Shown: positions 24,985 through 34,684, counted from the first letter of the stretch. The stretch: 64,000 bases of DNA from Paenibacillus gallinarum (GCF_014836635.1 NZ_JACSQL010000008.1:62001-126000), one strand, 5' to 3'. A program made the numbers and translations. The notes: a model not told the origin generated them from the letters alone.

Positions 24985-25897
24985 AAGGAAGACGCATCAT
25001 CGTGAGCGGCGGGCATGCAAAAAATTCAGTCGTTTCCTGAATCCACTGCTTGGCGGTTGCGCTGAGTTCTTCTTTTTTTCCGTAAATCATACAGGTCGTT
25101 CGCAGCGTCTGCTTCAGCTCGGCGATCTGAACGGTGACAAGATCATTGTCTAACAGTAGCTGCGGTCTTACATAGGATTTGGGAAGTAAAGCAGCTGCTT
25201 TACAAGTAGGAAGCAGACGAATAATAGCCTCAAAGGAATCAATTTCCATGCGAATGTCAGGCATTATCCCTGTTCGGTGAAACAGATCATCGGTTAATTT
25301 ACGGTACCATGTCCCCTTGGAAAAAGTGATCATAGGCAGCTTCTGTAAGTCTTCCATAAAGGACTCTTTACCGCTTAGAGGATGAGTGCTGGGGACGACA
25401 AGTTCTAGGTGATCCTCAAATAGTGGAATACAATTCAGCCCTGGCTCACTGATGGATGAGGCAACAATGCCTACATCCGCTCGCCTATCACGTACTGCCG
25501 ATACAATCTCATGGGTTTTCCCTGTGACAAGCTTAATCTCTGCATGGGGATGGTTATCCATAAAAGCCGAGATCAGGGGAGGCAGCGTGGTTTGAAGCGT
25601 CGTAAGACTCGCTCCTAGTGTGATGATACTATCGGTGTCGTCCTTAAACTGAGCCAGAGACTGCAGAAATTTTAACTGATGCTGACGCTGCTCCAGTGCA
25701 AAGTCATAAGTAAGCCGACCAATGGATGTCAGTTCAAGCCTTTTTCCTTTCCGATTAAAGAGTGTCACGCCAAGCTCACCTTCGAGCTTGGCTATTTTGC
25801 GTGATAAGGCTGGCTGGGATAGATTTAATAATTTGGATGCCTGATTAAGACTGGATTGTTCTACAACAGTAGCGAAGGCTTGCATCTCTTCAAACAT
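24974..25897 (-). CDS. LysR-family transcriptional regulator
   Basis: 307 residues. N-terminal winged helix-turn-helix (about 1-60, LNQASKLLNLSQPALSRKIAKLE), then the two-lobed substrate-binding domain with ASLTTLQTTLPPLI at the start. It is divergent from sdhC across 234 bp, so it probably controls the succinate dehydrogenase operon, itself, or both; Bacillus CcpC, a citrate-sensing LysR that controls TCA genes, is a possible relative. A near-perfect palindrome lies in the gap. GGAGGTG precedes the ATG. Confidence 0.88.
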   Translation of the reverse strand: MFEEMQAFATVVEQSSLNQASKLLNLSQPALSRKIAKLEGELGVTLFNRKGKRLELTSIGRLTYDFALEQRQHQLKFLQSLAQFKDDTDSIITLGASLTTLQTTLPPLISAFMDNHPHAEIKLVTGKTHEIVSAVRDRRADVGIVASSISEPGLNCIPLFEDHLELVVPSTHPLSGKESFMEDLQKLPMITFSKGTWYRKLTDDLFHRTGIMPDIRMEIDSFEAIIRLLPTCKAAALLPKSYVRPQLLLDNDLVTVQIAELKQTLRTTCMIYGKKEELSATAKQWIQETTEFFACPPLTMMRLPFTR

Positions 25898-25942
25898 ATA
25901 CTTGCACCTCCAATGGATCCTTTGGAACCTTATACCTTTTAG

Positions 25943-25958
25943 TTATAACATGTAATAA
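25943..25958. promoter_or_regulatory. Palindrome between the LysR gene and sdhC
   Basis: TTATAACATGTAATAA is a 16-bp palindrome with one mismatched pair, 46 bp before the LysR start. It has the A/T-rich dyad form of LysR sites. A second perfect 7-bp repeat (CCCTTTG / CAAAGGG) lies at 26050-26066, 66 bp before sdhC, and could be a leader hairpin. Confidence 0.45.
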
Positions 25959-26131
25959 TTATATTGCAATTCCATTATAAGAGAAAAAGAGGTAACATAA
26001 AACATGACACAAGTTGTTCACAAGTAGGAATATGGAGCAATTTGTCGATCCCTTTGTAGCAAAGGGTAATGCGGTGATCTTTCAATTCAAAATATGAAAA
26101 CGCTGTACATGGGAAAGGGGAACGTCAATTT

Positions 26132-26794
26132 ATGAAAGGGTTTTATTCGAGAAAGCTCCACTCGCTTCTTGGTGTCATCCCACTGAGCTTGTTTTTCCTC
26201 GAGCACTTGATTACGAATTTTTCAGCCGTTGAGGGCGGCCCGCAAGCGTTTAAGGATTCGGTTGCTTTTCTGAACAGTCTTCCGCTCGTACTTGTCTTGG
26301 AGATGTTCTTAATTTGGCTGCCGCTTCTGTTCCATGGTGTTTACGGGTTGTATATTGCTTATCAAGCGAAACCGAATGTGGGACGCTTTGGTAACGAACG
26401 TAACTGGAGATACACTCTACAGCGGATTTCCGGTGTCATTACGTTTGTATTCGTAATCTGGCATATATACGAGACACGAGTTCAGGTAGCTCTTGGGAAT
26501 GTGACACATGAACAGCTGGGCAGTGTTATGCACGATATCGTGATGAATCCAATCTTCTTTGTCATCTATTTGATCAGTGTAGTATCAGCATCATACCACT
26601 TTGCAAATGGTATTTGGTCTTTCTTGGTAAGTTGGGGGATCACACGCGGACCTCGTTCGCAACGCGTATCTTCTTATATTTGTATGAGTATGTTTGCACT
26701 CATTTCCGTTATGTTTATCGCATCATTATTCGCATTCCGCGGCGTGGAGTTCGATGAAGCGTCCGCTTTTATTGAAATATTGAAGACAGTCTAA
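26132..26794 (+). CDS. sdhC: Succinate dehydrogenase cytochrome b558 subunit
   Basis: 220 residues with five membrane segments. The four haem-ligand histidines are at His25, His68, His111 and His156, spacing that matches B. subtilis SdhC, the two-haem single-anchor type. It anchors SdhAB and passes electrons to menaquinone. AAAGGGG precedes the ATG. First gene of sdhCAB. Confidence 0.95.
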   Translation: MKGFYSRKLHSLLGVIPLSLFFLEHLITNFSAVEGGPQAFKDSVAFLNSLPLVLVLEMFLIWLPLLFHGVYGLYIAYQAKPNVGRFGNERNWRYTLQRISGVITFVFVIWHIYETRVQVALGNVTHEQLGSVMHDIVMNPIFFVIYLISVVSASYHFANGIWSFLVSWGITRGPRSQRVSSYICMSMFALISVMFIASLFAFRGVEFDEASAFIEILKTV

Positions 26795-26817
26795 GGTTTA
26801 AAGGAGAGTGAACTAAA

Positions 26818-28560
26818 GTGGCTACAACTAACGTTATCGTAGTGGGCGGTGGTCTAGCAGGCCTTATGGCTACCATTAAGGCGGCTGAAGCCGGCGTCCA
26901 TGTTCATTTATTTTCGATCGTACCCGTAAAAAGATCTCACTCCGTGTGTGCACAAGGCGGTATCAACGGAGCCGTTAATACGAAAGGAGAAGGGGATTCT
27001 CCTTGGGTGCATTTTGATGACACCGTTTATGGCGGAGACTTCCTGGCAAATCAGCCTCCGGTTAAAGCGATGTGTGAAGCTGCGCCGGGTATTATCCACT
27101 TGATGGACCGGATGGGTGTTATGTTTAACCGTACACCGGAAGGACTTCTTGATTTCCGCCGTTTTGGTGGAACGAAGCATCACCGTACTGCATTCGCAGG
27201 TGCAACGACAGGACAACAGCTCCTATACGCACTTGATGAGCAGGTACGCCGCTGGGAGACAGCAGGACTCGTAACCAAGCATGAACACTGGGAGTTCCTG
27301 CAAGCGGTTGTAGACGATGAGGGTGTATGCCGCGGAATCGTAGCTCAGGATCTGCGTAACATGGAAGTTGTTACTTTTGCAGCAGATGCAACTATTCTTG
27401 CAACAGGCGGTCCTGGTATTATTTTCGGTAAAACAACAAACTCCGTAATTAACACAGGAACAGCTGCAAGTGCTGTATATCAACAAGGTGTTAATTACGC
27501 GAACGGTGAATTCATTCAGATTCACCCCACTGCGATTCCTGGCGATGACAAACTAAGACTGATGTCTGAGTCTGCGCGTGGTGAAGGTGGCCGAATTTGG
27601 ACTTATAAAGATGGTAAGCCATGGTACTTCCTTGAAGAGAAATATCCTTCTTACGGTAACCTTGTACCGCGGGATATTGCGACTCGTGAGATCTTTGATG
27701 TCTGCGTCAGTCAAAAGCTCGGAATCAATGGCGAGAACATGGTATATCTTGACCTGTCTCATAAAGATCCGAAGGAACTGGATGTAAAGCTCGGCGGAAT
27801 TATTGAAATTTACGAGAAATTCATGGGTGATGACCCGCGTAAAATTCCAATGAAAATTTTCCCAGCCGTTCATTATTCCATGGGCGGTATGTGGGTAGAT
27901 TATAACCAAATGACAAATATTCCTGGTTTGTTTGCAGCCGGTGAATGCGAATATCAATATCATGGTGCGAACCGTTTGGGTGCAAATTCCCTGGTGTCAG
28001 CGATCTACGGTGGTATGGTTGCAGGACCGAAAGCAGTGGAATACATCAAAGGAATGAAAAAATCTACACAAGATATTTCTTCTTCTGTTTTTGATGGGTA
28101 CAGAAAACAACAAACAGAGAAATATGATCAAATTACTAAAATGCAAGGCAGCGAGAATGCCTATGTAATTCATAAAGAGCTGGGCGAATGGATGACAGAC
28201 AACATGACGGTTGTTCGTCACAACAATAAGCTTGAGCAAACGATCGGTAAGATTAAAGAACTGAAAGAACGTTACAAGAACATTAATGTGAACGATACAT
28301 CGAGCTGGAACAATGCGGGGGCTTCGTTTACAAGACAACTCTGGAACATGCTGGAATTATCGGAAGCAATGACACTGGGCGCTCTATTGCGTAACGAAAG
28401 TCGCGGCGCTCATTATAAACCGGACTTCCCGGAACGTGATGATGAGAACTTCCTAAAAACAAGTATCGCTACATGGAGTAAAGAAGGACCTAAGATTTCT
28501 TATGAGGATGTTGACGTATCGCTGATTCCGCCGCGTATTCGTGACTACTCCAAAGATTAA
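26818..28560 (+). CDS. sdhA: Succinate dehydrogenase flavoprotein subunit
   Basis: 580 residues. FAD motif GGGLAGLM (10-17), the covalent-FAD histidine His41 in RSHSVCAQGG, and substrate-site segments HHRTAFAG, IQIHPTAIPG and RGEGGRIW. It oxidises succinate to fumarate in the TCA cycle; menaquinone-linked relatives may also run in reverse. GTG start with AAAGGAG upstream, 23 bases after sdhC. Confidence 0.97.
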   Translation: MATTNVIVVGGGLAGLMATIKAAEAGVHVHLFSIVPVKRSHSVCAQGGINGAVNTKGEGDSPWVHFDDTVYGGDFLANQPPVKAMCEAAPGIIHLMDRMGVMFNRTPEGLLDFRRFGGTKHHRTAFAGATTGQQLLYALDEQVRRWETAGLVTKHEHWEFLQAVVDDEGVCRGIVAQDLRNMEVVTFAADATILATGGPGIIFGKTTNSVINTGTAASAVYQQGVNYANGEFIQIHPTAIPGDDKLRLMSESARGEGGRIWTYKDGKPWYFLEEKYPSYGNLVPRDIATREIFDVCVSQKLGINGENMVYLDLSHKDPKELDVKLGGIIEIYEKFMGDDPRKIPMKIFPAVHYSMGGMWVDYNQMTNIPGLFAAGECEYQYHGANRLGANSLVSAIYGGMVAGPKAVEYIKGMKKSTQDISSSVFDGYRKQQTEKYDQITKMQGSENAYVIHKELGEWMTDNMTVVRHNNKLEQTIGKIKELKERYKNINVNDTSSWNNAGASFTRQLWNMLELSEAMTLGALLRNESRGAHYKPDFPERDDENFLKTSIATWSKEGPKISYEDVDVSLIPPRIRDYSKD

Positions 28561-28610
28561 GTTAGGATATCAGCAGCAATCCTGCAGTAATAAGTGAGGA
28601 GGGAAACATC

Positions 28611-29384
28611 ATGGCAGAAACTACGGTGACAAAACAATCATCTAAAACTGTGAAGTTTATTATTACCCGTCAAGATAAGCCGGATTCCGCTTCGTACAAT
28701 GAAGAATTTGAGCTTCCGTACCGCCCGGGTATGAACGTAATTAGTGCTTTGATGGAGATCCAACGAAACCCAGTGAACACAGAGGGCAAACAAATTGCCC
28801 CTGTCTGCTGGGATTCCAACTGTCTGGAAGAAGTGTGCGGCGCTTGTTCTATGGTCATTAACGGGAAACCCCGCCAAGCTTGTGCAGCACTAGTAGATCA
28901 GCTCGAACAACCGATTAGACTTGAGCCGATGAAGACCTTCCCGGTCGTCCGTGACCTTGTTATCGATCGTGACCGGATGTTTAAGGCGCTCAAACGCGTT
29001 AAGGCATGGATTCCAATTGATGGCACCTATGACCTGGGACCAGGTCCTCGGATGCCTGAGAAGAAGCGTCAGTGGGCTTACGAACTGTCGAAGTGCATGA
29101 CATGCGGCGTATGTCTCGAAGCTTGCCCGAACGTAAATGAAAAAACAGACTTTATCGGCCCGGCAGCCATTTCACAAGTTCGTTTGTTTAATTCACATCC
29201 AACGGGTGAGATGAACAAGGAAGAGCGTCTAGAAGCGCTGATGGATGATGGCGGCATCGAGGGCTGTGGTAACTCTCAGAACTGTGTACGTGCTTGTCCA
29301 AAAGGTATTCCACTCACCACTTCCATTGCGGAGATGAACAAAGACACAACAAAACATATGTTTAAACGTTGGCTTGGCGCGTAA
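28611..29384 (+). CDS. sdhB: Succinate dehydrogenase iron-sulfur subunit
   Basis: 257 residues. Ligands for three clusters are seen: 2Fe-2S (Cys66, 71, 76, 79 and 91 region), 4Fe-4S (Cys162, 165, 168) and 3Fe-4S (Cys219, 225, 229), with Cys172 completing the set. It carries electrons from SdhA to the haems of SdhC. GAGGAGGG precedes the ATG. Last gene of the operon, followed by a good terminator. Confidence 0.97.
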   Translation: MAETTVTKQSSKTVKFIITRQDKPDSASYNEEFELPYRPGMNVISALMEIQRNPVNTEGKQIAPVCWDSNCLEEVCGACSMVINGKPRQACAALVDQLEQPIRLEPMKTFPVVRDLVIDRDRMFKALKRVKAWIPIDGTYDLGPGPRMPEKKRQWAYELSKCMTCGVCLEACPNVNEKTDFIGPAAISQVRLFNSHPTGEMNKEERLEALMDDGGIEGCGNSQNCVRACPKGIPLTTSIAEMNKDTTKHMFKRWLGA

Positions 29385-29409
29385 CTTACGAGTAGTAACG
29401 ATAGAACAT

Positions 29410-29440
29410 GAACCCCGTTCTTTATGCACGGGGTTCTTTT
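29410..29440 (+). terminator. Intrinsic terminator after sdhCAB
   Basis: GAACCCCGT pairs with ACGGGGTTC around an eight-to-nine-base loop, followed by TTTTGTTT. Confidence 0.93.
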
Positions 29441-29508
29441 GTTTGGAATGACAAAGATAAAATGTAGAATATGATATAATTTGATCACTAGAAGGGAAGT
29501 GCATCTCT

Positions 29509-30333
29509 ATGGCAGACGCCATTATAGAAAGACCCGTCACCCGTTCTGAAATAGCGGAAGGGCTTACGAAACTTGGAATTAGGCCCGGAATGACGATTCT
29601 TGTCCATTCTTCAATGAAGAGTCTTGGAGGGTGGGTCCCAGGCGGTCCTCCAGCGGTTGTTTTAGCGCTCCAGGATGTGATTGGCCCGGAAGGAACCATG
29701 GTTATGCCTACCCAATCGATGGATCTGACAGATCCTTCTACATGGATGAATCCACCGGCTGATTCCAAATGGTGGAATTTGATTCGTAATGAGACGCCTG
29801 CCTATGAACCCGATCTCACGGAAACCGCAGGAATGGGTGTCATTGTAGATGCATTCCGGCAATCTAAAAATACCCGCCGTAGCAGACATCCGCATGTGTC
29901 TTTTGCTGCATCAGGACCGATGGCTTCCTATATATTAGAAGACCACAGTTATGATTACAGTCTCGGGGAACAGTCCCCCTTAGGACGTCTATATGAACTG
30001 GATGCACACGTTGTCTTACTTGGCTGCGGACATGAGCGGAATACTTCATTTCATCTAGCTGAATATCGAGCCCATTATGCAGGTAAGGAAGAAGTCCAGC
30101 ACCGTGCCCCTGTTCTATCGAATGGAGTAAAGCAGTGGATTACATACCGAGACTACAACATTAACTCTGATGATTTCCAAAAACTGGGCATGGATTATGA
30201 GCAATCTGCAGTTTCGCCTTATAATAAAGTTCAGATTCGCTGGGCTCCGTGTTTTATGGCACCACAGCGTGCCTTGGTTGATTTTGCGGAAACATGGTTG
30301 ATTACAAATAGAAAGATAGAGAAGGAAACCTAA
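29509..30333 (+). CDS. AAC(3)-family N-acetyltransferase (YokD-like)
   Basis: 274 residues. Typical aminoglycoside 3-N-acetyltransferase fold markers: LVHSSMKSLGGWVPGG near the N-terminus, GPEGTMVMPTQS, RSRHPHVSFAA with the conserved His, and LLGCGHERNTSFHLAE. It uses acetyl-CoA. True aminoglycoside resistance is possible, but chromosomal YokD-like members often have unknown substrates, so resistance should not be assumed. GAAGGGAAG precedes the ATG. The phosphoesterase gene follows 32 bases later. Confidence 0.85.
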   Translation: MADAIIERPVTRSEIAEGLTKLGIRPGMTILVHSSMKSLGGWVPGGPPAVVLALQDVIGPEGTMVMPTQSMDLTDPSTWMNPPADSKWWNLIRNETPAYEPDLTETAGMGVIVDAFRQSKNTRRSRHPHVSFAASGPMASYILEDHSYDYSLGEQSPLGRLYELDAHVVLLGCGHERNTSFHLAEYRAHYAGKEEVQHRAPVLSNGVKQWITYRDYNINSDDFQKLGMDYEQSAVSPYNKVQIRWAPCFMAPQRALVDFAETWLITNRKIEKET

Positions 30334-30365
30334 GCGATGGTTAGGTGAAGAAAGGGGGCCTCCTA

Positions 30366-31316
30366 ATGAAGGAAACACGAGTGCATTCAGAGCAGAATGA
30401 CCGTAAACCGGAGCGACCAAAAGATGGACGCGAAACGGTCCCAGCGATTTTCCCAGGAAAAGAAAAAGTGCATGATCCCTCCCGCCGGCGCTTTCTTAAG
30501 AAGGCGAGTAAACTTGCGCTTACAGCAAGTGCCGGTATTTTTACAGGAGGATATGCTTGGTTATGGGAGCCGAGGCGACTAGAAGTAGAACATGTAGAGC
30601 TGTCATTGCCGCGGTTACCCAAAGCTTTTCATGGTATGAAAATTGCCCATTTCAGTGATATGCATCTAGGATTTCATATGGATTTATCAGATATGGAGCG
30701 TCTTGCTTCAGCACTAGCCAGACAAAATCCGGATCTAATCTGTTTTACTGGAGATATGTTGGAAGGCAGAGCCGAGCCCATGGAAGAATGTATTCCACTG
30801 TTACAATCAATGAAAGCCCCGCTCGGGAAGTATGCCGTTCTCGGTAATCATGATTATCGGGGACGTGAATATGAGCGACTCGCTCAAATGTACAGGGAAG
30901 CAGGATTCACATTACTCGTAAATAAGCATATCACTGTGGAGCGCGAGGGAGAACAAATAGCCATCGTAGGATTAGATGATGCATTAAACGGAGTACCTGA
31001 TCCCGAAGCAGCCCGCAAAGGGCTGAAAAAAGGAACTTTTGCTTTACTTCTCATGCACGAACCTGATTATGCGGATATCGCAAAGGATTATGATTATGAT
31101 CTGCAATTATCAGGACATAGCCATGGAGGTCAGGTTAGAGCACCTTTTATAGGGGCACTTACCACTCCAAGAGGATCTGAGAAGTACATTCAAGGACTGT
31201 ATTACACAGGTGAAAAAGGAAAATCGATGCCTGTTTATGTGAATCGTGGAGTCGGTATGACTCAGCTGCCCATACGTTTTCTGTGCAGACCGGAACTGAC
31301 CATTGTTCATGTATAA
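30366..31316 (+). CDS. Tat-exported metallophosphoesterase (YkuE-like)
   Basis: 316 residues. A twin-arginine signal is seen at about 39-45 (SRRRFLKK) followed by a hydrophobic stretch, after a hydrophilic leader of some 37 residues. The metal-binding motifs are HFSDMHLG, FTGDM, GNHD and the late GHSHGGQ. B. subtilis YkuE has this layout and is placed in the cell wall by TatAyCy. A GTG at 30345 is in frame, but the ATG at 30366 has GGGGG at the right spacing. The 3' end precedes a second phosphoesterase by 55 bases. Confidence 0.88.
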   Translation: MKETRVHSEQNDRKPERPKDGRETVPAIFPGKEKVHDPSRRRFLKKASKLALTASAGIFTGGYAWLWEPRRLEVEHVELSLPRLPKAFHGMKIAHFSDMHLGFHMDLSDMERLASALARQNPDLICFTGDMLEGRAEPMEECIPLLQSMKAPLGKYAVLGNHDYRGREYERLAQMYREAGFTLLVNKHITVEREGEQIAIVGLDDALNGVPDPEAARKGLKKGTFALLLMHEPDYADIAKDYDYDLQLSGHSHGGQVRAPFIGALTTPRGSEKYIQGLYYTGEKGKSMPVYVNRGVGMTQLPIRFLCRPELTIVHV

Positions 31317-31371
31317 CATTCATGGCATCGTAGAAGTAAAGCTGGCAAAAAGGGCAGAAAGGAATGATAAC

Positions 31372-32139
31372 ATGCAGCGAATCGCCATTGTTTCCGATAT
31401 TCATGGCAATATGACGGCATGGAATGCGGTGCTAGGAGATATTCGTAAAAGAGGAATTACCCGTATCTTTTGTTTGGGTGATCTGGTTGGTAAAGGTCCG
31501 AGCTCGATCTCAGCTGTGGATAGTGTTCGTGAGAACTGTGAAGTTATTGTGCGTGGGAATTGGGATGAACTTGTTGCGAAGAGACAGCCAGGTCCGCATT
31601 TTGAATGGCATGCGGAAAGTCTTGGGGAGGAGCGTTTATCCTACTTGGCAGCACTTCCTTTCAGTTATCACTTCCAGCTAAGCGGTAGACTGATTCGGCT
31701 TGTTCATGCCTCGTCTACGAGTGTATATCACCGGGTACAGCCATGGGATAAGCTCGAAGAGAGGATGGGGATGTTTGGGACCATTCCAGAGTCTGTCTCG
31801 AAGGAAATGATTGTTGGAGAACCGGATGTCGTTGCTTATGGTGATGTACACAATGCATACTTACAGTATTTGAACGGTAAATTGTTATTCAATGTTGGCA
31901 GTGTCGGCAATCCCCTTGATCTGCCGCAGGCTTCCTATTGCATTGTAGAGGGAACTAGCAAAGAACAAGATGAACTTGAAACAAACACTTCAAGCCAACC
32001 TTTTAATGTGCAGTTTGTTCGTGTACCTTATGATATTGAAGCAGAAGTATCTATAGCGTTACAATCAGGCGCACCTAATATTGATCTTTACATCAATGAA
32101 ATTCGAACGGGAGTTTATCGCGGATTACAAGGCAAGTAA
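31372..32139 (+). CDS. Cytoplasmic metallophosphoesterase (YfcE/MJ0936 type)
   Basis: 255 residues without signal sequence. Motifs in order: VSDIHGN, GDLVGKGP, RGNWDE, HASS and YGDVHNAY; the usual GHTH is replaced by GDVH, which keeps the final His. Two-metal phosphodiesterase of the calcineurin fold; substrate unknown. The longer frame from 31303 overlaps the previous gene; ATG 31372 has AAAGGA and begins at the domain edge. It sits in a run of four same-strand genes (29509-32773). Confidence 0.83.
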   Translation: MQRIAIVSDIHGNMTAWNAVLGDIRKRGITRIFCLGDLVGKGPSSISAVDSVRENCEVIVRGNWDELVAKRQPGPHFEWHAESLGEERLSYLAALPFSYHFQLSGRLIRLVHASSTSVYHRVQPWDKLEERMGMFGTIPESVSKEMIVGEPDVVAYGDVHNAYLQYLNGKLLFNVGSVGNPLDLPQASYCIVEGTSKEQDELETNTSSQPFNVQFVRVPYDIEAEVSIALQSGAPNIDLYINEIRTGVYRGLQGK

Positions 32140-32170
32140 CTTATTTTGAAGAAGGAGTACACTCACTTTC

Positions 32171-32773
32171 ATGTTTACAAAACTTGCGCTGAGACAGGGT
32201 TTGCCGGTACTGACTTCAGAGCGCTTGCGTATGAGAGCTTTGGCGCCTGAAGATGACGAGGTAATCTTTCAATTTTTAAACGATAGTGAAGTGATTCAAT
32301 ATTTAAATCGTGTAAACTTACCGACCAAGATCCGTGCAAGACGCATTATGAAAGAAATGCGGATATCTGGAGCAAAACTCGAATCCATACATTACGGAAT
32401 TTGCTTGCAGGAATCAGGGCATCTAATTGGGGTTATCTCGTTTCAGCAGTGGAAAGAGTCGCAAAAGCATGCACAGATAGGCTATATGTTTGATCGGGCA
32501 TATTGGGGTCAAGGATATGCTGCAGAAGCATTAGAGCGGCTAATCCGGTTTGGTTTTGAAGAGCTTGATTTTACTCGGCTGGAAGCAAGATGTCATGAGC
32601 AGAATGGTCGGTCTCAGAAACTACTGATGAGAAGCGGTTTTACTCATAAAAAGACACAACAGCACTTTTCTTTACTTCAAATGCAGAAGCAAGACATTCT
32701 TGTCTATGAGACAGACAAAGAACAATACAGACATAATAGAAGAGGTTATCATGAAAGCGGAAAATTGGTTTAG
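32171..32773 (+). CDS. GNAT-family N-acetyltransferase (RimJ/RimL type)
   Basis: 200 residues. N-terminal TSERLRMRALAPEDDE, the acetyl-CoA loop YWGQGYAAEAL (motif A), then RLEARCHEQNGRSQKLLMRSGF (motif B). Such proteins acetylate ribosomal proteins or small amines. GAAGGAG lies 14 bases before the ATG. The last 23 bases overlap the next gene, suggesting coupling. Confidence 0.87.
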   Translation: MFTKLALRQGLPVLTSERLRMRALAPEDDEVIFQFLNDSEVIQYLNRVNLPTKIRARRIMKEMRISGAKLESIHYGICLQESGHLIGVISFQQWKESQKHAQIGYMFDRAYWGQGYAAEALERLIRFGFEELDFTRLEARCHEQNGRSQKLLMRSGFTHKKTQQHFSLLQMQKQDILVYETDKEQYRHNRRGYHESGKLV

Positions 32774-33713
32774 ACATCCGGCAGGCATTGTCGTAAGTTC
32801 TGCAGTTGCCACATTACTGTGGGGCAGTGCTATGCCTGTCATTAAAAAAGGGTATGCAGCGCTTGATATCGAGGCAGCCAATATTAGTGAGCAATGGCTG
32901 TTCGCAGGATATCGCTTTACGCTGGCAGGTATGCTGCTGGTCTTATTTCACTATCTGTTCCAGAGAAAGAAGAGCGGATCTGAGCAAAGAATAAGAAAAG
33001 GACGGCTTGGCCGACTCGCACTCATTCAGACATTTCTTCAGTATCTGCTGCTCTATGTAGGACTTAGTTACAGTACAGGAATACAAGGGTCTATTATCGT
33101 GGGCTCTACTTCCCTGTTTCAAATGTTATCGGTTCGGATGTTTGACTCATCAGAGCGACTTACTTTGATGAAAATATCAGGTTTGTTGCTTGGGTTTGCA
33201 GGAATTGCGGCTGCAGGGATAGGAAATGGAAATATGGAGATATCCTTTGGATGGGGAGAATTATTGCTGCTCGGTTCTGCGATGTTTGGCGGAGTAGGGA
33301 ACGTACTCGCTAGGCAGGAAAGTAAAAACGAACCGGTCTTATCTTTGACTGGAAGACAGATGATGCTGGGCGGGATTATGCTGCTTGTTATTAGTGTCCC
33401 TGTTACTGGACTTGCCCCATTTCCGATGGACGGAACAACTTTCTTATATTTATTTTATCTTGCCTTGTTATCAGCAGCAGGTTTTGGATTATGGAATACC
33501 ATTATGAAATATAATGAAGTGGGCCGGGTCTCGATGTACTTATTTTTCATTCCGGTATTCGGAGTAATTCTATCCTCTCTCATCCTTGGGGAAGAGCTGT
33601 CAGGCTGGATTTTGGTATCTCTATCGCTGGTGGTCAGCGGGATTATTATCGTGAATCGATCGGTTTCGGACAAGCGTTTAAAGCGGCTAAAAACAACGAA
33701 TAACACCCCATGA
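32751..33713 (+). CDS. EamA/DMT-family transporter
   Basis: 320 residues with ten hydrophobic segments in two EamA halves (second half begins at about residue 165). Members export amino acids, nucleosides or other metabolites; the substrate is not readable. A longer frame from 32700 lies inside the GNAT gene; ATG 32751 has AGAGG upstream. Confidence 0.85.
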   Translation: MKAENWFRHPAGIVVSSAVATLLWGSAMPVIKKGYAALDIEAANISEQWLFAGYRFTLAGMLLVLFHYLFQRKKSGSEQRIRKGRLGRLALIQTFLQYLLLYVGLSYSTGIQGSIIVGSTSLFQMLSVRMFDSSERLTLMKISGLLLGFAGIAAAGIGNGNMEISFGWGELLLLGSAMFGGVGNVLARQESKNEPVLSLTGRQMMLGGIMLLVISVPVTGLAPFPMDGTTFLYLFYLALLSAAGFGLWNTIMKYNEVGRVSMYLFFIPVFGVILSSLILGEELSGWILVSLSLVVSGIIIVNRSVSDKRLKRLKTTNNTP

Positions 33714-33826
33714 TATCGCATTAACATATCTTGTTACACAAATGAAATATTGCTGACACTAAACTCTAACAGAGACAGGGTAAACTGATCTCATGACCCC
33801 CTTTTTGATAATATAAAATGCAGTTA

Positions 33827-33861
33827 GGACCCGTGAGCGAGCTCAACGGGTCCCTTTTTTT
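33827..33861 (+). terminator. Intrinsic terminator after the EamA gene
   Basis: GGACCCGT pairs with ACGGGTCC around an 11-base loop with an inner GAGC/GCTC stem, then CTTTTTTT. On the minus strand no U-tail follows, so it serves rightward transcripts only. Confidence 0.88.
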
Positions 33862-33874
33862 ATCTGGAGTCAGG

Positions 33875-34684
33875 CTAGAGTGGAACAACCTGCATTTCTT
33901 TTTGTTTGAAATAGACCCAGCTTTCAAATCCAATTTCTTTCAGCTTGCTGCGAACCTCTTCCCATTCATCACCAACACGCTCTGGTTTATGCGCATCAGA
34001 ACCAAATGTAACATACACACCGTAATGATGGGCCCGCTCCAAGATCTCGTCAGAAGGGTACCAGCCGCCGCTAAGTTTAGTTTTGCCGGATGTATTAATC
34101 TCAATAGCAATCCGTTCTTCCGCAATCGTTTGCAGCGTATCGTCAATCGCTTTTTCCGCCGGTATTTTAGAAAAGTCAGGGTAATTGCCTTTCATTGCAT
34201 CAATATGACCGAGGATTTGGAACATCCCGCTTTTTGCCGATTGCCGAATCAAATCATAATACGTTTCTTTGACTTTGATTTTCGCCTTTTCATCATGATT
34301 TTTCCAACGATTTTTGTTAAAAATACTAACTCCTCCCGTACTATGTACGGAACCGATAATGTAGTCGAACGGATACTTGTTTAGCGTCTCGCGATACACT
34401 TCGGCAAACTCCGGAAAAAAGTCTGACTCAATGCCAAGCAGAACATCAATCTTTCCTGCATATTCTTTCTTGAGAGAGAGTACTTCCTCCACATAGTTTA
34501 CAAGCTCGCTTTTTGCCATCGCAATTTTGGGAAAAGCCTGTTCTTCTTCCCTTCCAAAGTAAGGGGTATGATCAGAAATACCAATCACTTGAAGGCCTGC
34601 AGATATTCCAGCTTCAACGTAGTCCCTTATGGTTCCGTTTGCATGACCACAGCGAACGTGATGCGTGTGCAGATCAAATTTCAA
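33875..34684 (-). CDS. hisJ: Histidinol-phosphatase, PHP family
   Basis: 269 residues. PHP metal motifs: DLHTHHVRCGH at the N-terminus, ISDHTPY, a Glu in LLGIESDF, GSVHS, GHIDAMKG and a late GSDAHKPE. The HisJ/HisK type removes phosphate from histidinol phosphate in histidine synthesis. The start is TTG, chosen because AGGAGG lies at proper distance and no ATG precedes the domain. It is 18 bases downstream of the LysR gene, so they are probably one transcript. Other PHP phosphatases are an alternative. Confidence 0.86.
   Translation of the reverse strand: MKFDLHTHHVRCGHANGTIRDYVEAGISAGLQVIGISDHTPYFGREEEQAFPKIAMAKSELVNYVEEVLSLKKEYAGKIDVLLGIESDFFPEFAEVYRETLNKYPFDYIIGSVHSTGGVSIFNKNRWKNHDEKAKIKVKETYYDLIRQSAKSGMFQILGHIDAMKGNYPDFSKIPAEKAIDDTLQTIAEERIAIEINTSGKTKLSGGWYPSDEILERAHHYGVYVTFGSDAHKPERVGDEWEEVRSKLKEIGFESWVYFKQKEMQVVPL

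Noticed and set aside
29509..30333. Calling the AAC(3)-like gene an acquired antibiotic resistance determinant
   Set aside because: No mobile element nearby and it sits in a run of housekeeping genes; YokD-like members are common chromosomal genes.
33818..34384. Long plus-strand open frame opposite hisJ
   Set aside because: It is a shadow of hisJ with no ribosome site and unnatural composition; hisJ has full PHP motifs.
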